NCBI GenBank assembly: GCA_041675905.1
Contig: JBAYSX010000009.1
Location: forward strand, 22,625 to 86,624
Direction: 5' to 3'
DNA: 64,000 nucleotides
Source: Sandaracinobacteroides sp041675905
GTDB taxonomy: Bacteria > Pseudomonadota > Alphaproteobacteria > Sphingomonadales > Sphingomonadaceae
Shown here: piece after piece, positions 59,765-64,000 of the stretch
Numbering within the stretch: position 1 is the first letter of the stretch
How the letters are laid out: each line of letters opens with the position of its first letter
Notes under the pieces: model-generated
Databases searched by the model: none
Told to the model about the DNA's origin: nothing
Seen by the model: the letters and a program-made list of their open reading frames with translations, nothing else
Translations under genes and position numbers: made by a program

Positions 59765-60951
59765 TACGCTGCTTGCGCCTGCCGCTGATCGCCGTCGCGC
59801 TGGCCGCGCCGGCGATCCCGGCGGTGGCGCAAGTGGAAATGGTGATCGGAGCGGTTGGCGGCGCGGATGCGGACGGCAGGGTCGCCGTCGATCTGCGGCT
59901 GCTGAATGATGCAGACACCGTGCAGGAAATGCACCTGCCGGACCGTGTGGAAGCACGGCTCGAATCGGCTTCGGGCGCGGATCGCACCCTGTGGCTGGTA
60001 CGCGACGATGCGACGCCCGCCCGCAAGACCCTGCCTGCTGGCGGCTTTGCCCGCGCGCGCTACCGGTTCGAAGCGCGCGAGTCTGATCTTGCGGCGGGCG
60101 TTCTGTCCGTGCCGGCATGGAGCGCGCAACGCATCGCTTTCAATCTGGCGCCGCCGCCCATAGAAACACCTCCACAAGTCGAGCCGACCGATTCTCCACC
60201 GTGGATGACTCCGGCCGAAGAACGCCGGACGGGTCACGGATTTCTGGACAATCTTTCGTCTTATGAACCGGTTTATGCCGTCTATGGCCCTGACACGCAC
60301 AGTGCCGCGCGTCTCCAGTTCAGCTTTAAATATCAACTGCTCGGCCACCGTTCGGATAAAAGACCATCATGGATGAATGGTTTGCACTTCGCCTATACGC
60401 AGCGGATGTTCTGGGATCTGGAAGAGGATTCTTCGCCATTTCGCAACATCGATTACCAGCCGGAACTGCTTTACATTACCCCGGCAGTAACGCTGGGAAA
60501 CGATATTCACCTGAACGCCCAACTTGGCTGGCGGCATGAATCGAACGGCCGCGCCGGTGATCAGTCACGCAGTCTCAACAGCCTTTATGTCGCTCCGATG
60601 GCCGCCTTGCCGCTGGGCGGCGGCTATACATTGACGGTTGCGCCGAGATTGTCGTTTCTGGTGGGTAGCAAGAAGGACAACCCCGATATTCGCCAGTATC
60701 GCGGCCATACCGCGCTGGTCGCTGGGATCGGCAAGGAAAGAAGCTGGCAACTGGCCACTACCACTCGTTTCGATGTCGATAGCGGCAAGGGTTCGCTGAA
60801 TGCAGAACTATCCTATCCCCTGACCGGCATTTTGCATATGCTGCCCGATCTTTATCTCTTCGGGCAAAGCTTTTTCGGCTATGGCGAAAATCTGCTCGAT
60901 TATAATCGTAGTATTACGCGTTTTCGTATCGGTATCGGCGCCATCCGCTGA
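59761..60951 (+). CDS. pldA: Outer-membrane phospholipase A
   Basis: A 396-residue OMPLA-family protein that hydrolyses phospholipids misplaced in the outer leaflet. It probably starts at TTG 59761, overlapping the pcaD stop in TTGA; the signal peptide (RLPLIAVALAAPAIPAVAQ) begins at once. An extra N-terminal domain (about 25-160) precedes the barrel. The catalytic His259 and Ser261 lie in WRHESNGR and Asn273 in RSLNSLY, with the same spacing as E. coli His142/Ser144/Asn156. The barrel ends FRIGIGAIR. No reason for co-transcription with pca genes is evident. Confidence 0.88.
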   Translation: MIRCLRLPLIAVALAAPAIPAVAQVEMVIGAVGGADADGRVAVDLRLLNDADTVQEMHLPDRVEARLESASGADRTLWLVRDDATPARKTLPAGGFARARYRFEARESDLAAGVLSVPAWSAQRIAFNLAPPPIETPPQVEPTDSPPWMTPAEERRTGHGFLDNLSSYEPVYAVYGPDTHSAARLQFSFKYQLLGHRSDKRPSWMNGLHFAYTQRMFWDLEEDSSPFRNIDYQPELLYITPAVTLGNDIHLNAQLGWRHESNGRAGDQSRSLNSLYVAPMAALPLGGGYTLTVAPRLSFLVGSKKDNPDIRQYRGHTALVAGIGKERSWQLATTTRFDVDSGKGSLNAELSYPLTGILHMLPDLYLFGQSFFGYGENLLDYNRSITRFRIGIGAIR

Positions 60952-60953
60952 AG

Positions 60954-61505
60954 CTATAACCGGTCCGCCGCGATGCGGGCGGGCGTAATGCCCGATCGCC
61001 GTGCGGTGCGGCGTTTGCGGCGGCCCAGCGCCCGCATGCGCCACGCAAGATGCACCGTCACATAGCCCAGCGCCGCGCTGACCGCCGCAAAAAGCAGCAG
61101 ACCCAGCCAGGTAGGCCCGGCCATGGTCAGGAACCAGGATAAAATCTGCCGGAGGAGGCCGGTGTCGTCGGCAATGGCGAACTGCCCGACGTCGGTGCGC
61201 AGGATCGTCGTGCCGGTGCGAAAGGCCAGATAATAGATGAACGGCACGGTCAGCGGATTGGTGACGAGGGTTGCGACCGCAGCTACGGGCAAATTGGCGC
61301 GGGCGAATACCGCAAGCATTGCTGCGAAAGGCGTTTGCGCCACCGGCATCGCGAAGCCAGCAAAAAGGCCGAGCGCCATCCCGCGCGCGACGCCGCGCCG
61401 GTTGAGCCGCCAGATCAGCGGACTTGCCAGATGTACGGCAAACGGGCGGAGAAAGCGATTCTCCATCAATTCAGCCCGTGTCGGCAACTTCAGCCGCCTG
61501 CGCAC
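60954..61505 (-). CDS. DUF2062 membrane protein
   Basis: A 183-residue protein with the DUF2062 pattern: VARGMALGLFAGFAMPVAQT, FARANLPVAAVATLVTNPLT and PFIYYLAFRTG. About three transmembrane helices and a basic C-terminal tail (GRRKRRTARRSG). Function unknown. It converges with pldA 3 bases away and lies 75 bases downstream of smpB on the minus strand. Confidence 0.8.
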   Translation of the reverse strand: MRRRLKLPTRAELMENRFLRPFAVHLASPLIWRLNRRGVARGMALGLFAGFAMPVAQTPFAAMLAVFARANLPVAAVATLVTNPLTVPFIYYLAFRTGTTILRTDVGQFAIADDTGLLRQILSWFLTMAGPTWLGLLLFAAVSAALGYVTVHLAWRMRALGRRKRRTARRSGITPARIAADRL

Positions 61506-61580
61506 CTCAAACTCCCAAACCGCACTCCGGGTATTTGCATAGCCCGCACAATATTTCGGCAGGCTGTACGCGCCGGAAAT

Positions 61581-62066
61581 TCATCCGCGTTCGCGCAACA
61601 ATCTGCCCTGCTCACGCTTCCAGTCCTTTTCGCGCTCGGCCTCCCGCTTGTCGTGCAATTTGCGGCCCTTGGCCAGCGCCAATTCCACTTTCGCGCGGCC
61701 GCGCGGGTTAAAATAGACGGACAAAGGTACAAGCGTCATGCCCTGACGCGCTACCGCCCCGTGCAGTTTCGAGATTTCACGCTGATTCAGCAATAATTTG
61801 CGTGGCCGGCGCGGTTCGTGCGAAAAATGGCTCGCATGGCTGTATTCAGGGATGTTGGCATTGACCAGCCAGACTTCGCCGTCCCTGATCTCGGCATAGC
61901 TTTCGGCGATGGTGCCCTGGCCCGTGCGCAGGGCTTTCACTTCTGTGCCAACCAGCACGATTCCGGCCTCGAACGTGTCCTCTATCGTATATTCATGCCG
62001 TGCGCGGCGGTTCTCGGCAACCACCTTCGCCTTCACGGCTGAGGGCCGTGTGCGGGGTGGAGCCAT
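61581..62066 (-). CDS. smpB: SsrA-binding protein SmpB
   Basis: A 161-residue tmRNA partner for rescue of stalled ribosomes: VVAENRRARHEYTIEDTFEA, GIVLVGTEVKALRTGQGTI, NANIPEYSHASHFSHEPRR, RKLLLNQREISKL, and a basic C-terminal tail (GRKLHDKREAEREKDWKRE). The tmRNA gene is not in the window. The ATG at 62066 overlaps the dapA stop by 1 base. Confidence 0.96.
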   Translation of the reverse strand: MAPPRTRPSAVKAKVVAENRRARHEYTIEDTFEAGIVLVGTEVKALRTGQGTIAESYAEIRDGEVWLVNANIPEYSHASHFSHEPRRPRKLLLNQREISKLHGAVARQGMTLVPLSVYFNPRGRAKVELALAKGRKLHDKREAEREKDWKREQGRLLRERG

Positions 62067-62947
62067 CAGAGGGCGATTCCGGCATGGGCGAGGGCCGCAT
62101 CCACCGCCGCGCGCGAAGCGTCGGACGGCGGTACAACGGGCAGGCGTGTGTCTTCCTGCATACGTCCGGCCAGCGCCAGCGCATATTTTGTCGGCCCAGG
62201 GCTGGCATCTGTGAACAGCGCCTGGTGCAACGGCCACAGCAGGTCCTGATAAGTAAGCGTCGTGGCGAAATCGCCAGAAAGCGCGGCGGCGGTAAGTTTC
62301 GCGTTCAGCGCCGGCGCGACGTTCGCGGTGACCGAGATCACCCCATGACCACCATGGGCGATAGTAGCGGGCGTCATATAATCATTGCCCGACAGAATCA
62401 GGAAATCCTTGCCGACCATATGGCGAATTTCGCTGATGCGATTGATGTCGCCGGTCGATTCCTTCACGCCGATGATCTGCTCGTGCTCGGCGAGGCGCGC
62501 CATGGTCTCTGTCGTCATGTCGATCGCGCTGCGACCTGGGATATTGTAGAGGATGATGGGCAGGGGGCTGCGATCCGCCAGATAGCGGAAATGCGCCAGC
62601 AAACCGGCTTGGCCCGGCTTGTTGTAATAGGGGCAGACGACCAGCGCGGCATTGGCTCCGGCTTTGGCGGCGCTTTCGATATGATGCAGCGCTACCGCCG
62701 TGTCGTTGGAGCCGCAGCCGGCGATCACCGGCACGCGCCCGGCAGCAGCTTTTACGGTCAGCGCCACCACCTGATCGTGCTCGGTAATAGAAAGCGTGGA
62801 GGATTCACCGGTCGTGCCGCAGGGGGCAAGGCCGGACGAGCCTTCTTCTATCTGCCATTCGATAAAGGCGACAAGGGCATCGGCATCGACCCGGCCATCG
62901 CGAAAGGGTGTGACAAGCGCGGGAATAGAACCGGTAATGGCAATCAT
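62066..62947 (-). CDS. dapA: 4-hydroxy-tetrahydrodipicolinate synthase
   Basis: A 293-residue (beta/alpha)8 aldolase: GSIPALVTPFRDGRVD, CGTTGESSTL, the Tyr in CPYYNKPGQ and YNIPGRS, and the Schiff-base Lys in IGVKESTGD. It condenses pyruvate with aspartate semialdehyde in lysine and diaminopimelate synthesis. The ATG at 62947 has AGGA about 9 bases upstream. Divergent from the lytic transglycosylase, with an 87-base gap. Confidence 0.96.
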   Translation of the reverse strand: MIAITGSIPALVTPFRDGRVDADALVAFIEWQIEEGSSGLAPCGTTGESSTLSITEHDQVVALTVKAAAGRVPVIAGCGSNDTAVALHHIESAAKAGANAALVVCPYYNKPGQAGLLAHFRYLADRSPLPIILYNIPGRSAIDMTTETMARLAEHEQIIGVKESTGDINRISEIRHMVGKDFLILSGNDYMTPATIAHGGHGVISVTANVAPALNAKLTAAALSGDFATTLTYQDLLWPLHQALFTDASPGPTKYALALAGRMQEDTRLPVVPPSDASRAAVDAALAHAGIAL

Positions 62948-63034
62948 CTGGCGAAATCCTGAAGTGGAGGGAAACAGGTTACAAGTTCGCGCCCCTCCTT
63001 GGCGCGGCCGTTTGCTTCCCCTAAAGACAAAGAC

Positions 63035-64000
63035 ATGGCTTCGCAACATCCTCTCCGCCCGGCATTGCTGCTGGCGGCCGCCGCTGCCCTGCCACTTTCG
63101 GGCATCACCCCCGCCATCGCCCAGACAGCCCGGGTCGCCAGCACCAATGTGCCCGGCCAGGCGTGGCTGCTGCAGGCCTTTTCGCTCAACGAGGCGGGCA
63201 GCCTGTCGCCGCCGCCTGGTGCGCCGACAGCTATCGCCCAATCGCTGGCGACCTGGGATTTGCTGCGCCGCCCGCCCAAAAGCTTCATGCAATCTCCGGC
63301 GCTGGCGTTGCAGGCGCAATTCATCGAGAATCACAGGGACTGGCCCGGCGTCACCGCGATGCGTCGCCGGGCCGAAGCCCAGGCCGCCGACATCCGCACC
63401 GCGGATACCGACGCCCGTGCCTTCTTCAGCCGGATTGAGCCGGAGAGCGCCGCGGGGCAAGCGCGGCTGGCACTGCTGTCCACCGGCAGCCGCGCCAATG
63501 AACTGGCGCGTGCTGCCTGGGCGCGAACCGGTCTTTCCCCGGAACAGGAAGCGGCGCTGCTGGCGCGCTTCGTTGGGAGCTTCCGGGCCGAAGACCATGC
63601 CCGACGTGCCGACGCCTTGCTGTGGGCAGGTCAGACGACGGCGGCAGGACGCATATTGCAATGGCTGGATGCGGATACGCGGGCACTGAGCGAGGCGCGC
63701 ATCGCGCTGCGCACCAATGCCGCCAATGGCGATGCGCTGGCGGCGGCGCTGCCCGCCCGTGTGCGTCGCAATCCAGGCCTTGTGCACGACCGTTCGGTCT
63801 GGCTCGAACGTCGGGGCAGGTTGTCAGAAGCGGAGAATCTGCTGGCCAGTGGTGAATTCGACGCCGGCAAGGTGACAGCGCCGGAAACCTGGCTCGAACG
63901 CCGGCTGGCGCTGGGGCGCGCGGCCATGCGGCGTGGCGCGAACGACACGGCGTGGCGGCTGCTGGCCAACCACAAGAGTTTTGACCACAACGTCGATACC
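63035..64000 (+). CDS. Soluble lytic murein transglycosylase, 3' part missing
   Basis: The first 322 residues of a peptidoglycan lytic transglycosylase. A signal peptide (PALLLAAAAALPLSGITPAIAQ) is followed by an Ala/Arg-rich helical repeat region like the superhelical domain of Slt70: DWPGVTAMRRRAEAQAAD, AFFSRIEPESAAGQARLALL, WLERRGRLSEAENLL, WRLLANHKS. The catalytic goose-type domain would lie beyond the right edge. The position next to dapA-smpB fits alphaproteobacterial gene order. Confidence 0.85.
   Translation, partial: MASQHPLRPALLLAAAAALPLSGITPAIAQTARVASTNVPGQAWLLQAFSLNEAGSLSPPPGAPTAIAQSLATWDLLRRPPKSFMQSPALALQAQFIENHRDWPGVTAMRRRAEAQAADIRTADTDARAFFSRIEPESAAGQARLALLSTGSRANELARAAWARTGLSPEQEAALLARFVGSFRAEDHARRADALLWAGQTTAAGRILQWLDADTRALSEARIALRTNAANGDALAAALPARVRRNPGLVHDRSVWLERRGRLSEAENLLASGEFDAGKVTAPETWLERRLALGRAAMRRGANDTAWRLLANHKSFDHNVDT

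Noticed and set aside
1..64000. tRNA, rRNA, CRISPR, IS or phage elements
   Set aside because: No cloverleaf-like sequence, repeat-spacer array, transposase or integrase gene was recognized by eye; a tRNA scan was not possible.

Overview
The window looks like a chromosomal segment of a high-GC alphaproteobacterium, most likely of the order Sphingomonadales. The evidence is a tonB-exbB-exbD-exbD operon, a TonB-dependent receptor, many Rieske oxygenases with SnoaL-like, SDR and CoA-ligase genes, a beta-ketoadipate block, and a dapA-smpB pair beside a lytic transglycosylase. This placement comes from gene content only. I found no rRNA, tRNA, CRISPR array, insertion sequence, integrase or origin.

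Layout. 0-2.4 kb: end of an MlaC-type lipid-transport gene and a three-gene membrane-protein operon resembling enterobacterial yqjD-yqjE. 2.7-4.7 kb: a pteridine-reductase-like SDR overlapping folB, and a secreted protein of unknown function. 5.1-7.6 kb: the TonB energy-transduction operon, closed by a perfect hairpin terminator. 8.1-34.7 kb: a large catabolic island. 34.7-54.5 kb: mostly core genes: an asparagine-synthase-like protein, a cyclophilin, a TonB receptor, an amidase, ppa, glutathione-dependent formaldehyde oxidation, leuD-leuB, serS-surE, an NlpD-like factor, lemA/TPM genes and mscL. 54.5-64 kb: an FMN-dependent glutamate-synthase-like protein, pcaIJFD with phospholipase A, then smpB-dapA and the start of a lytic transglycosylase.

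The island at 8.1-34.7 kb is the most interesting part. It encodes three Rieske oxygenase alpha subunits, one Rieske ferredoxin, six SnoaL/NTF2-like domains in five genes, four SDRs, two zinc-free MDR enoyl reductase-like proteins, two TIM-barrel isomerase-like proteins, an ABM-type small monooxygenase, a ThuA-like protein, an acyl-CoA ligase, two acyl-CoA dehydrogenases, a thiolase-like/DUF35 pair, an acetoin-dehydrogenase-like E1alpha/E1beta/E2 complex and a LuxR-family regulator. This reads as a pathway that oxygenates a cyclic substrate, remodels it with SDR, SnoaL and TIM-barrel enzymes, activates an acid with CoA, shortens it by dehydrogenation and C-C cleavage, and passes on a 2-oxo acid or small acyl-CoA. 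No flavin reductase for the Rieske proteins and no E3 subunit are present, so both must come from elsewhere in the genome. The substrate cannot be read from the sequence; a polycyclic or terpenoid/aromatic natural product is an inference.

Several proteins in the island depart from their families. One Rieske protein has Glu where the bridging Asp is expected. The thiolase-like protein lacks the usual catalytic His and second Cys. Two SnoaL genes are fused in frame with an internal ribosome binding site and start codon kept. SnoaL-SDR-TIM modules occur twice. Downstream, pcaIJFD could receive aromatic end products, and the AdhC/S-formylglutathione hydrolase pair could remove formaldehyde from O-demethylation, but neither link is shown by the sequence.
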